Positions 25,561-37,316 of a stretch of 64,000 nt of DNA are shown in pieces. The DNA lies in contig NZ_JAPPUX010000004.1 of assembly GCF_026712185.1 (NCBI RefSeq), positions 496,001 through 560,000 on the forward strand, written 5' to 3'. The DNA comes from Nocardioides pini (lineage in GTDB: Bacteria > Actinomycetota > Actinomycetes > Propionibacteriales > Nocardioidaceae). Every line of letters starts with the position of its first letter. The stretch's first letter is position 1. Made by a program: the position numbers and the translations under genes. The notes under the pieces were generated by a model. It made no database searches and had not been told where the DNA came from. It was given only the letters and a program-made list of their open reading frames with translations.

Positions 25561-28059
25561 TCACCAGTTGACGCGCACCTTGACGGTGCCGTTGCCCTGG
25601 AATCCCTCGACCCGCATCGTGGTGCCGGTCTTGGGCGGGTTGACGCTGTACCAGCCCGGCTTGTAGCGACCCGGGTGGGTGGCGCCGCCGTGCTCGTCGC
25701 TGCCGTACCACCACGTCTTCATGTCGTCGAAGAGCGGGACGGCCGGCTTCGACGCGACGGTGCCGGTGCGGGTCTGCACCGTGCCGTTGACGAGGTACTC
25801 CTCCTGGAGCGAGATGGCGTCGGTCGCCTCCGGGCCGAAGGTGGAGTCGTAGGACAGGAAGCGAGGACGCAGCAGCGTGCCGTCGCTCCAGTGCGTGAGC
25901 TCGGGGTGGGCGTCGATCGGCAGGATCTCCCCCGCACCCGGGTGGGTGCTCACGTTGTTGTCCCCGTACATCGTGTTCCAGTAGTTGATGAGCACGCCGT
26001 TCTGGTACGGGAAGAGCTGGACGCGGTCCGGCTGCGTCTGGAGCCAGCCGAAGTTGTACGCCGTCTTCAGCGAGGTGTCGTAGCCGTCGTACTGGCGGTT
26101 CTCGGCGATGTAGGCGTTGAAGAACTTCTCCACCTCGGTGCCGGTCGTCCGCTTGAACCCGTCGAGGACCCAGCCCTCGTCGGTCTCGGCGGTGCCGATG
26201 GGCTTGCCGTCGATCGCGATGTCGTCGACGAACAGCCCGCGCTCCACGGCGGCGACGTCGGTCCAGTAGCGCAGCCGCACGGCGTTGGTGCCGGCCGGCA
26301 GCGTGGCGGTCAGGTCGACCCAGCCACCCGAGGTGCCGGTGATGCCGTTGCCCTCGTTCTGGGTGTTCGGGTTGGTGTTCGTCGACCGGTTGGTCGGCAC
26401 GGTCTTCCAGGTGGTGCCGCCGTCCGTGGAGGCCTCGAGGTAGGCGTAGTCCCAGTCGGTCTCGATGACGTAGTCGACCTTCGCGGTGAAGCTCGACCCG
26501 GTGACGCCGGTCTTCGTCATGGTCGTCCGGAGGTTGTCGCCCTCACCGGACCAGAACATCTGCTGACCGGCGAACGGCTTGCCGAGGGCGCGATCACGCG
26601 TGAGGTCGGGCAGCACGGAGACGAGTGCCTGCGCACCCCCGGTCGACGCCGGCACGTTCTTGCCGAGTCGCACCTCCTTGCGCTCGCCGGGCTGGACCAG
26701 GTCGTAGAACGGACCGTTGCCGCCCTGCTCGTCGAGCCAGCCGAGCTGCAGCAGCTCCCACACGCCCATGTCGACGGGCGCGTCACCGGTGGTGTCGCCA
26801 CCGTCGCCGATGTTGGAGCCGGACGACATCAGCGTCCAGAAAGCGGTGCTGTTCTCGCCACCGCCGGTGTTGCCCGAGGTGTCGTAGAGGTCGGGCAGGC
26901 CGAGGTCGTGGGCGTACTCGTGCGCGAACACGCCGAGGCCACCGTTCTCCGGCTGGATGGTGTAGTCGCCCACCCAGACGCCGGTCGGGTTGTTGGGCAC
27001 CGGGTTGGCCGCAGTGTTGCCGAGGCCGAACGCGCCGCCGTTGGAGCCGATGTTGACGCCGGTCTGGCCACCGGGGCCACCCGCCTGCAGGTTGGAGTAC
27101 CAGCGGTGGCTCCAGATCGCGTCGCTGCCGTAGATCGGGTCGCTGGCAGCCTCGTCGCCGCCGGCGTGGACGATCTGGAAGTGGTCGATGAAGCCGTCGG
27201 GCTCGTCGTAGTTGCCGTCACCGTCGACGTCGTAGCGGTCCTGCTGGTCGAAGGTCTTCAGGTAGGCCCGGACCTGGTCCATCGTCTGACCGCTCTTGAG
27301 CTGGTTGTCGACCCACACGGCCATCGCGTCACGCACGAGCGCCTTGGTCGACGCGCACGAGGTGACCGCGGCTCCGAGCGGCGTGCCGCAGTAGCCACGA
27401 CCGTAGAGCGCCTGGTTGTAGGGCACCTTGACCCACTCGGTCACGTCGCCCTCGATGCTGTAGCGACCCGAGGACTGGGTCTCGTAGTACTCCTTCATGC
27501 GGTTGAAGTACATGTCCTCGTAGTGCTCGCGGTTGAAGTCCTCCTGCCAGATGGTGGAGTTGTCCTTCGTCCGGTCGGGCTCGGGGATCTGGTTGTGCAG
27601 CGGGCCGTCGTAGGTCGTCGGCTGCGGCGACGGGAGCTTGAACGGCGGGGTGTCGGTGAAGCAGCCGGCACCGCACGCGGTGCTGCCGGCGCCCGGGTAG
27701 CGCTGGTTCCCGAACTCGGCGAGCACGACGAAGATCTTGTCCGTGCCCTCCCGCTCGAGCGGGATCTGCTGGCCCTTGGGCGTGCCCTTGGGGAAGGGGC
27801 TCTTGCCGCGCATCACGCGCTCGAGGGCAGCCTTGCGCTGCTCGTCGCGCTTCTCCTTGATCTTCAGCGGGTGCCGGGGCTCGTGGCCCTCCTGCGCCCG
27901 CTCGTCGGCAGGCGCCTCGAGGGCGGCCTCCGAGGCCGGGTCAGCGGCGGTGCCGGGTTCGGCGTTCGTGGGTGCGCCCATGAGCAGCCCGGCGGCCACG
28001 AGGCCGGCTGTCGTCGCGAGTGCTGCCGCCCGGGTGGTGCGGCGTGCGAGGTGTGTCAA
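25561..28059 (-). CDS. secreted M6-family (immune inhibitor A-like) metalloprotease
   Basis: An 832-aa exported protein. The signal peptide is residues 1-33 (RRTTRAAALATTAGLVAAGLLMG, Ala-rich cleavage region). A pro-region to about residue 105 follows. The M6 catalytic domain has the zinc motif HEYAHDLGLPDLYD at about residue 380. A MAM/concanavalin-like beta domain follows (WDYAYLEASTDGGTTW, LFVDDIAIDG), with a C-terminal region typical of InhA-like proteases. Family members degrade extracellular proteins. Codon use is like its neighbours. A possible MtrA-type site lies upstream. Confidence 0.93.
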   Translation of the reverse strand: MTHLARRTTRAAALATTAGLVAAGLLMGAPTNAEPGTAADPASEAALEAPADERAQEGHEPRHPLKIKEKRDEQRKAALERVMRGKSPFPKGTPKGQQIPLEREGTDKIFVVLAEFGNQRYPGAGSTACGAGCFTDTPPFKLPSPQPTTYDGPLHNQIPEPDRTKDNSTIWQEDFNREHYEDMYFNRMKEYYETQSSGRYSIEGDVTEWVKVPYNQALYGRGYCGTPLGAAVTSCASTKALVRDAMAVWVDNQLKSGQTMDQVRAYLKTFDQQDRYDVDGDGNYDEPDGFIDHFQIVHAGGDEAASDPIYGSDAIWSHRWYSNLQAGGPGGQTGVNIGSNGGAFGLGNTAANPVPNNPTGVWVGDYTIQPENGGLGVFAHEYAHDLGLPDLYDTSGNTGGGENSTAFWTLMSSGSNIGDGGDTTGDAPVDMGVWELLQLGWLDEQGGNGPFYDLVQPGERKEVRLGKNVPASTGGAQALVSVLPDLTRDRALGKPFAGQQMFWSGEGDNLRTTMTKTGVTGSSFTAKVDYVIETDWDYAYLEASTDGGTTWKTVPTNRSTNTNPNTQNEGNGITGTSGGWVDLTATLPAGTNAVRLRYWTDVAAVERGLFVDDIAIDGKPIGTAETDEGWVLDGFKRTTGTEVEKFFNAYIAENRQYDGYDTSLKTAYNFGWLQTQPDRVQLFPYQNGVLINYWNTMYGDNNVSTHPGAGEILPIDAHPELTHWSDGTLLRPRFLSYDSTFGPEATDAISLQEEYLVNGTVQTRTGTVASKPAVPLFDDMKTWWYGSDEHGGATHPGRYKPGWYSVNPPKTGTTMRVEGFQGNGTVKVRVNW

Positions 28060-28221
28060 CTGGGGGGATCCCTCCTGGGAGGCAGGGAGGCCCCGGGACA
28101 GAGTTCGTCGCCCGAGACTTCCCTGAACTCAACGACCGCCGCCCGATGCGGCGATCCGACGCGGATCGTCCGTCGTGAGGTGGCTCACAGGGAAGATCCT
28201 CCACGGCAAAAAGACGGTCTC

Positions 28222-28237
28222 GTTACCGAACTGTGAC
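28222..28237 (-). promoter_or_regulatory. MtrA-like direct repeat upstream of the M6 protease
   Basis: On the minus strand the sequence reads GTCAC-AGTTCG-GTAAC, close to the GTAAC-N6-GTAAC direct repeat described for the actinobacterial regulator MtrA, which controls many cell-wall and secreted hydrolase genes. It lies about 163 bp before the start codon. The remainder of 28060-28293 shows no coding signal. Confidence 0.4.
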
Positions 28238-28293
28238 CTGCGGGATCCCCTACGGGTGGGCGAGGGCCGGTGGCCCGGCCGGCACCCGTCGGC

Positions 28294-29904
28294 TCAGGAG
28301 AGGTCGACCGCGCGCGCCGAGGCCGCCTGCATGGCGGCCTCGATCTCGGCCAGCGTCTCGGCCGGGATCGCGGAGTCGACGCTGAGCGCGACGAGGGCGG
28401 CGCCGCCCTTGTCCTGGCGGGAGACCTGCATCCCCGCGATGTTGACGGCGGCGTCGCCCAGGATGCCGCCGATGACCCCGACCATGCCGGGACGGTCCTC
28501 GTAGGTGAAGAAGGCGAGGTGGGTCGTCGGCTCGATGTCGACGTCGAAGCCGTTGACCTCGACCAGCCGCTCCTTCTGCGCGATCCCCACGAGCGTGCCG
28601 CTCACCGACACCTGGGTGCCGTCGGCGAGGGTGCCCCGCAGGGTGATCAGGTTGCGGTGGTCGGGGCTCTCCGCCTCGGTGACCAGGCGCACCTCCGTGC
28701 CACGCTCGGCGGCGAGCAGCGGCGCGTTCACGTAGGAGACCTGTTCCTCGACGATGTCGGCGAACACCCCCTTGAGGGCGGCGAGCTCGAGGACCTTGAC
28801 GTCGTACTCCGTGATCTCGCCGCGCACCTCGACGTCGAGCTGCTGGGCCACCTCGCCGGCGAGGGAGGTGAACACCCGGCCGAGCTTCTCGGTGAGCGGG
28901 ATGCCGGGACGGACGTCCTCGGCGATGACGCCGCCCTGCACGTTGACGGCGTCGGGCACCAGCTCGCCGCTCAGGGCGAGCCGGACCGAGCGGGCGACGG
29001 CGACGCCGGCCTTCTCCTGGGCCTCGTCGGTCGACGCGCCGAGGTGGGGCGTGGCGACGACGTTCTCCAGCTCGAAGAGCGGGCTGTCGGTGCAGGGCTC
29101 GCTCGCGAAGACGTCGAGGCCGGCGGCGGCGATCTGGCCGGTCTTGAGGGCGTCGTAGAGCGCAGCCTCGTCCACGATCCCGCCGCGGGCGGCGTTGACG
29201 AGCACCAGGCTCGACCTCGCGCGGGCGAGCTGGTCGGCCCCGATCAGGCCGACCGTCTCCGGCGTCTTGGGCAGGTGGACGCTCATGAAGTCGGACTCGG
29301 CCAGCAGGGTGTCGAGGTCGACGAGGCGGACGCCCATCTGCGCGGCGCGCCCGGCCTGGACGTAGGGATCGTAGGCGATCACCTTCATGCCGAAGGCGCT
29401 GAGGCGCTGCGCGACCAGGACGCCGATGCGGCCGAGGCCGACGATGCCGACGGTCTTCTCGTAGAGCTCGATGCCGGTGTACTTCGAGCGCTTCCACTCC
29501 CCGCCGCGGAGCGCGGAGTGGGCCGGGCTGATGTGGCGGGCCGCGGCGAGCATGAGCGCGACGGCGAGCTCGGCGGCGCTGACGATGTTGGAGGTCGGCG
29601 CGTTGACGACCATGACGCCGGCCTGGGTGGCGGCCCGGACGTCGACGTTGTCGAGACCGACGCCCGCGCGGGCGACGACCTTGAGCCGCTTGGCCGCGGC
29701 GAGGGCCTCGGCGTCGACCTTGGTGGCCGAGCGGACCAGGATCGCGTCGACGTCGGCGATCGCCGGGATGAGCTCGGCGCGATCGGCACCGTTGCAGCTC
29801 CGGATCTCGAAGTCCGGGCCGAGCGCCTCGATCGTGGCAGGGCTCAGCTCCTCGGCGATGAGCACGACGGGCCGGACGGCGGGCGCGGGAGCAGGTGCGT
29901 TCAC
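28294..29904 (-). CDS. serA: D-3-phosphoglycerate dehydrogenase
   Basis: A 536-aa enzyme of the long, mycobacterial-type class. The substrate and NAD domains occupy residues 1-310 (VGIVGLGRIGVLVAQRL nucleotide loop, VNAARGGIVDEAAL and catalytic His in ATPHLGASTDEAQ). An intervening allosteric substrate-binding domain and a C-terminal ACT domain (LAFFTYEDRPGMVGVIGGILG) follow. It commits 3-phosphoglycerate to serine synthesis and is usually inhibited by serine through the ACT region. The 135-bp gap to the divergent YdeI-like gene should contain its promoter. Confidence 0.95.
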   Translation of the reverse strand: MNAPAPAPAVRPVVLIAEELSPATIEALGPDFEIRSCNGADRAELIPAIADVDAILVRSATKVDAEALAAAKRLKVVARAGVGLDNVDVRAATQAGVMVVNAPTSNIVSAAELAVALMLAAARHISPAHSALRGGEWKRSKYTGIELYEKTVGIVGLGRIGVLVAQRLSAFGMKVIAYDPYVQAGRAAQMGVRLVDLDTLLAESDFMSVHLPKTPETVGLIGADQLARARSSLVLVNAARGGIVDEAALYDALKTGQIAAAGLDVFASEPCTDSPLFELENVVATPHLGASTDEAQEKAGVAVARSVRLALSGELVPDAVNVQGGVIAEDVRPGIPLTEKLGRVFTSLAGEVAQQLDVEVRGEITEYDVKVLELAALKGVFADIVEEQVSYVNAPLLAAERGTEVRLVTEAESPDHRNLITLRGTLADGTQVSVSGTLVGIAQKERLVEVNGFDVDIEPTTHLAFFTYEDRPGMVGVIGGILGDAAVNIAGMQVSRQDKGGAALVALSVDSAIPAETLAEIEAAMQAASARAVDLS

Positions 29905-30039
29905 AGCGGGGTCCTCGGGTGATCAAGGGTGTGTGCGGGGACTGCACGACGCTGTGCCCGGCCCACCCTACTCGCGGGAGGGACCCGCGTCGCACCGCCC
30001 CAGCATCCGGACGTCGTACCAGGCGCCTACGATCCCGGC

Positions 30040-30612
30040 ATGGGCGCGATGGACGACGCGGAGCTTCTCGAGGCCACGACGGTCGAGGCGTGGCGCACGT
30101 GGCTGCGCGACCATCACGAGCAGCCGCTGGGCGTGTGGCTGGTGAGCCCGCGCCGGGCTGCCGACCGCCCGTTCTCCTACGAGGACGCCGTCATGGAGGC
30201 CCTGCGCTACGGGTGGGTCGACTCGACGGTCCGTCCGGTCGACGAGCACCGCTCGAAGCAGTGGTTCGCCCCGCGCCGCAGGGGCAGCATGTGGACGCGC
30301 ATCAACAAGGGACGCATCGCCCGGCTCGAGGAGGCGGGCCTGCTCGAGCCCGCCGGCGCTGCCGCGGTCGCCGTCGCCAAGGAGACGGGCATGTGGACCT
30401 TGATGGACGACGTCGAGGACGGCGTCGTCCCCGACGACCTCGCCGCCGCGTTCGACGACCACCCGGGCTCGCGCGAGCACTGGGACTCCTGGTCGCCGTC
30501 CGCGCAGAAGCTGATCCTCACGTGGATCGTGCTGGCCAAGCGACCCGAGACAAGGGCGACGAGGGTGCGGACCACCGCCGAGAAGGCGGCTCAGGGGGTC
30601 AAGTCGCAGTGA
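30040..30612 (+). CDS. YdeI/OmdA-family protein
   Basis: A 190-aa protein with AWRTWLRDHHEQPLGVWLV at the N-terminus, then YEDAVMEALRYGWVDST and FAPRRRGSMWTRINKGRI, characteristic of the family annotated as YdeI or OmpD-associated. Some members affect resistance to cationic peptides, but biochemistry is unknown. A C-terminal helix-rich part (WDSWSPSAQKLILTWIVLAKRPETRATRV) is also typical. I start at the ATG 30040. A second ATG at 30049 is possible. It is convergent with the DsbA-like gene, 3 bp apart. Confidence 0.82.
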   Translation: MGAMDDAELLEATTVEAWRTWLRDHHEQPLGVWLVSPRRAADRPFSYEDAVMEALRYGWVDSTVRPVDEHRSKQWFAPRRRGSMWTRINKGRIARLEEAGLLEPAGAAAVAVAKETGMWTLMDDVEDGVVPDDLAAAFDDHPGSREHWDSWSPSAQKLILTWIVLAKRPETRATRVRTTAEKAAQGVKSQ

Positions 30613-30615
30613 CGC

Positions 30616-31320
30616 TCAGACGGCGCAGCCGTCCGGGCCGCACTCGTCGCCGGTCGCCAAGACCTCGATCCTGGGGTGCGACTCCGACCACGCCCGCTCC
30701 AGCACCTGCGTGAAGACCTCGGTCGGCTGCGCCCCGGAGACGCCGTACTTCTCGTCGACGACGAAGAACGGGACGCCGCTGGCGCCGTAGGCCTGTGCCT
30801 GCGCCACGTCGGCGTGCACGTCGGACTCGAACTCCCGGGAGCCGAGGACCTCCTCGACCCGCACCGCGTCGAGTCCCTCCGCCTGCGCGACCTCGCGCAG
30901 CACGGCGTGGTCGGCGACGTTGCGTCCCTCGGTGAAGTACGCCGCGAGCAGGGCCTCCTTGACCCGGCCCTGCAGCTCGTTGCCCCCCTGCTCGTGTGCG
31001 AGGTGGATCAGCCGGTGGGCATCGACGGTGTTGAGGTGCAGCGTCTGCGAGAGCCGGTAGGCCAGGCCCTCCTCGGCCGCGACCGCCTCGACCCGGTCCT
31101 GCATCTGCTGGGCGCCCTCGGGCGACTGGCCGTACTTGCGGGCCAGCATCACCGTCGTGCTCTCCGTCGGCCGGGTCGGCGCACCCGGGTCGAGCTGGAA
31201 GGAGCGCCAGTGCACCTCCACCTCGTCGGCGTGCTCGAACTCGGCCAGGGCGTTCTCGATGCGCCGCTTGCCGATGTAGCACCACGGGCAGACGACGTCG
31301 GACCAGATCTCGATCTTCAC
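30616..31320 (-). CDS. FrnE-like DsbA-family oxidoreductase
   Basis: A 234-aa cytosolic protein starting at GTG. The thioredoxin fold begins at once with IEIWSDVVCPWCYIGKRRIE, the CPWC active site at about residues 11-14. The helical insert and the cis-Pro region GASGVPFFVVDEKYGVSGAQ fit the FrnE subfamily, which acts in disulfide exchange and is linked to polyketide enzymes and stress in some actinobacteria and Deinococcus. A second cysteine pair sits in the C-terminal ECGPDGCAV tail, as in FrnE proteins with two motifs. Confidence 0.9.
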   Translation of the reverse strand: MKIEIWSDVVCPWCYIGKRRIENALAEFEHADEVEVHWRSFQLDPGAPTRPTESTTVMLARKYGQSPEGAQQMQDRVEAVAAEEGLAYRLSQTLHLNTVDAHRLIHLAHEQGGNELQGRVKEALLAAYFTEGRNVADHAVLREVAQAEGLDAVRVEEVLGSREFESDVHADVAQAQAYGASGVPFFVVDEKYGVSGAQPTEVFTQVLERAWSESHPRIEVLATGDECGPDGCAV

Positions 31321-31364
31321 GTCGGCACCAACACGCGCCCCGAGCTGCGTGTTCCCCGCGCGGC

Positions 31365-32864
31365 TCAGGCCTCCTGGTGGCGCACCTTCGCCCGGCGGGC
31401 GACGTAGCTCACGGCGAAGCCCAGGACGAGGGCGAGGAGGACGCCGAGGTTGGCGTAGGCCCAGGGGCCCTCCCAGTAGGGACCGGCCGGGTCGTCGACG
31501 TAGGTGCCGAGGCCGAGGGGCTCGAGGAGGAAGCCCTGCCAGTTGTTCCACTCGGCGTCGGTCGCGAAGTTGTTCACGACCAGGCCCCAGCCGATGACCG
31601 AGGCTCCGACCATCGTCAGGACCGAGGTGACGTCGACCGAGCCGTAGCGCCCTGCCGCGTCGAACAGCGCCTCGTCGTCGTAGTCGCGCTTGCGCAGCGC
31701 GATGTCGGCGATCATGATCCCGGCCCACGCCGCCAGCGGGACGCCGAGGGTGATGAGGAAGCTCTGGAACGGGCCCAGGAAGTCCTCCGCGAAGAAGACC
31801 ACCCAGATCGTGCCGAGGGTGAGGATCACGCCGTCGACGAACGCCGCCGCCGGTCGCGGGATGCGGACGCCCAGCGACAGCAGCGTCAGGCCCGAGGAGT
31901 AGATGCCGAGCACCGCGCCGCTGACGAGGGCGAGGATGGCGGCGATGAGGAACGGCACGAGGAACCACGTGGGCAGCAGGGTGCCGAGCGTGCCGATCGG
32001 GTCGGCGACGATCCCGGCGGACAGCTCCTCGGAGGAGCCCGCCAGCAGCAGCCCGAAGACCACCAGCAGGACCGGGGCGATCGCTCCGCCGAAGGTGTTC
32101 CAGCCGACGATGGCGGCGCCCGGGGCGTCGCGGTGCTGGTAGCGCGACCAGTCGGCGGCGATGTTGATCCAGCCGAGCCCGAAGCCGGTCATCACCATGA
32201 CGAGCGCCCCGACCATCTGCTGCGCGCTGCCGCTGGGGATCGCGCTGACGGCCGACCAGTCGATCTCGTCGAGGGTGAGGACCACGTAGACAATCGTGGC
32301 GATGCCGGTGATCCACGTCAGCACCGACTGCATCCGCATGATCACGTGGTAGCCGGCGACGCTCGCCGAGACGATCAGGAGCGCGACGACGATGGTGGCG
32401 ACCACCTGCGTCGTGGTGCCTCCCGACCAGCCGAGCTGGTCGAAGATCGTGGCCGTGGCGAGGACGGCGAGGATCGCGAGGAACGTCTCCCAGCCGATGG
32501 AGACGAGCCACGACACGACCCCGGGCAGCTTCTGGCCGTTGACCCCGAAGGCCGCCCGGCTCAGCACCATCGTGGGGGCGGAGCCGCGCTTGCCGGCGAT
32601 CGCGATGATGCCGCAGAGCGCGAACGACACGACGATGCCGACCACGGTGACGACGAAGGCCTGGACGAACGAGATGCCGAAGCCCAGCACGAACGAGCCG
32701 TAGCTGATCCCGAAGACCGACACGTTGGCCGCGAACCACGGCCAGAACAGGTCACGAGGGCGCGCCGTGCGCTCGGACTCCTCGATGATCTCGATGCCGG
32801 TCGTCTCGACACCGAGGCGACGGGTCTGCTCCAGCCCCGACGCGGGCGTGGTCGTGTTGCTCAT
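31365..32864 (-). CDS. NCS1-family cytosine/purine permease
   Basis: A 499-aa membrane protein with about 12 helices. Helix 1 is preceded by PRDLFWPWFAANVSVFG, the usual NCS1 N-terminal signature. GWINIAADWSRYQHRD in the middle is the substrate/cation helix region. NCS1 carriers import nucleobases, hydantoins or pyridoxine-like compounds with Na+ or H+. Cytosine permease-type is the likeliest but the substrate cannot be fixed. No catabolic partner gene is adjacent. Confidence 0.87.
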   Translation of the reverse strand: MSNTTTPASGLEQTRRLGVETTGIEIIEESERTARPRDLFWPWFAANVSVFGISYGSFVLGFGISFVQAFVVTVVGIVVSFALCGIIAIAGKRGSAPTMVLSRAAFGVNGQKLPGVVSWLVSIGWETFLAILAVLATATIFDQLGWSGGTTTQVVATIVVALLIVSASVAGYHVIMRMQSVLTWITGIATIVYVVLTLDEIDWSAVSAIPSGSAQQMVGALVMVMTGFGLGWINIAADWSRYQHRDAPGAAIVGWNTFGGAIAPVLLVVFGLLLAGSSEELSAGIVADPIGTLGTLLPTWFLVPFLIAAILALVSGAVLGIYSSGLTLLSLGVRIPRPAAAFVDGVILTLGTIWVVFFAEDFLGPFQSFLITLGVPLAAWAGIMIADIALRKRDYDDEALFDAAGRYGSVDVTSVLTMVGASVIGWGLVVNNFATDAEWNNWQGFLLEPLGLGTYVDDPAGPYWEGPWAYANLGVLLALVLGFAVSYVARRAKVRHQEA

Positions 32865-32893
32865 GACGGCATCGTAGGGCCGTTCGAGGTGCT

Positions 32894-32935
32894 GCTGGTC
32901 GAGGAAGGCGCCCTGGCGCGACCTCCTCGACCAGC
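32894..32935. terminator. hairpin terminator of the ilvBNC operon
   Basis: Perfect 12-bp arms GCTGGTCGAGGA and TCCTCGACCAGC, with a smaller GCGCC/GGCGC hairpin inside. It starts 14 bp past the ilvC stop codon and ends 30 bp before the permease start codon on the same strand. No T-tract. Confidence 0.75.
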
Positions 32936-32948
32936 GGCTCGTCGCTCG

Positions 32949-36336
<3,388 letters not shown>

Positions 36337-36379
36337 GTCCTTCTCTCCCAAGTGTGCGGTGTCCGGCGATGAGCCCATG

Positions 36380-36413
36380 AAAAAACCCCTCGGCCCGGTG
36401 GGCGACGAGGGGT
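36380..36413 (-). terminator. intrinsic terminator of the ilvB attenuator
   Basis: On the minus strand, an 8-bp stem ACCCCTCG/CGAGGGGT, extended inward by GCCC/GGGC, is followed by six T residues. It ends 43 bp before the ilvB start and begins 26 bp after the leader stop codon. A small GGCC/GGCC hairpin follows the leader stop directly. Confidence 0.85.
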
Positions 36414-36439
36414 GACGCGCGTGCGTTGGCCGACTGGCC

Positions 36440-36481
36440 TCAGCTCACGCGTCGCGTGCGTACAAGAATCTCGGTGCGCAT
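36440..36481 (-). CDS. ilvB leader peptide (Ile-Leu-Val)
   Basis: A 13-codon frame encoding [13 protein letters not shown], with consecutive ATT CTT GTA codons for Ile, Leu and Val. CTT and GTA are rare codons in such GC-rich DNA, which favours stalling. Leaders of very similar sequence precede ilvB in Streptomyces and mycobacteria. With the terminator at 36380-36413 it forms a multivalent attenuator of ilvBNC. The region 36482-36588 upstream holds the promoter and no gene. Confidence 0.9.
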   Translation of the reverse strand: MRTEILVRTRRVS

Positions 36482-36588
36482 GCGACAACCGTCGTCGCCG
36501 GGGCGGTCCGGCGTCAAGCAAGTGTGACAGGCGTCCCAGTATCTGGAACGCGAGTCTCGCGATGTGGCCGAGGCCGGTCGACTCCGGG

Positions 36589-37275
36589 TCAGGAGCGGCC
36601 GGAGCGCGTGCAGACGCAGTGCCGGTTGCCGTCGGCGTCCTCGAGCACCCAGTAGGACGGCGCGAAGCGGTCGCTCACGAGGCGTCCGCCGGCCGCGATC
36701 GCCGCCTGCACGCGCCGCTCGCCGTCGTCCTCGGGGACCCACACGTCGAAGTGCCACCGCTGCTCGTGGTCCTGCTCGGGCAGGGCGGGGTCGTCCTCGC
36801 TGGGCTCGGTGGGCCCCTGGAACCACAGGCCCGGCACCTGGCCGCTCGGGTCGACCGGCTCACCGTGCTCGCCCACCTCGCCGCCGAGCAGCGCAGCGTA
36901 GAACGGCGCCAGCCGCTCCCCCGCCGCGGTGTCGAGGCCCGGCTCGATCTGGGTCAGCCCGGCCACGTCGGCCTCGACCCCCGCCTCGGCCGCGAACCCG
37001 CTGATCCGGCGGGCGAGGTCGACGTCGCGGCTGGTGACGCCGCCGACGTCGTGGCTCGAGAGGGTGACGACGACCTCCGGGTAGGTCAGCGAGACGTCCG
37101 GGTGGTGGTCGGCCTCCTCGGCCGCCGCACCGATGCGGTCGACCAGCGCCAGCCCCGTGGCGAAGTCGCCGGTGCGGAACCGGGCGCGGATGCCGGTGAG
37201 GAGCAGGCGCCAGTCGTCGAGACCGTCCGTCTCGCGGACCTGCTGCGCGGTGAGCTTCTGCTTCGGGTCGGCCAT
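36589..37275 (-). CDS. pterin-4a-carbinolamine dehydratase-VOC fusion protein
   Basis: A 228-aa two-domain protein. Residues 1-100 are a PCD/DCoH domain with ADHHPDVSLTYPEVVVTLSS and HDVGGVTSRDVDLA, the conserved His pair of dehydratases. Residues about 115-228 are a VOC-like module (LAPFYAALLGGEV, RWHFDVWVPEDD, YWVLEDADGNRHCVC). PCD recycles the cofactor of pterin-dependent hydroxylases, but no such hydroxylase is seen nearby, so the true substrate may differ. The fusion recurs in Actinobacteria annotations as a VOC protein. Confidence 0.85.
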   Translation of the reverse strand: MADPKQKLTAQQVRETDGLDDWRLLLTGIRARFRTGDFATGLALVDRIGAAAEEADHHPDVSLTYPEVVVTLSSHDVGGVTSRDVDLARRISGFAAEAGVEADVAGLTQIEPGLDTAAGERLAPFYAALLGGEVGEHGEPVDPSGQVPGLWFQGPTEPSEDDPALPEQDHEQRWHFDVWVPEDDGERRVQAAIAAGGRLVSDRFAPSYWVLEDADGNRHCVCTRSGRS

Positions 37276-37316
37276 GCGGTCGACCCTGCCACGCCGCACC
37301 GACAGCGGGCCACCCC

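Noticed and set aside
25675-28236. An 853-codon plus-strand frame opposite the M6 protease
   Set aside because: Mirror of the protease coding sequence; Val/Arg/Gly-rich translation with no motif or ribosome site.
36337-36378. ilvB start at the upstream ATG 36378
   Set aside because: It abuts the attenuator T-tract without a ribosome site, whereas the ATG at 36336 has a good one.
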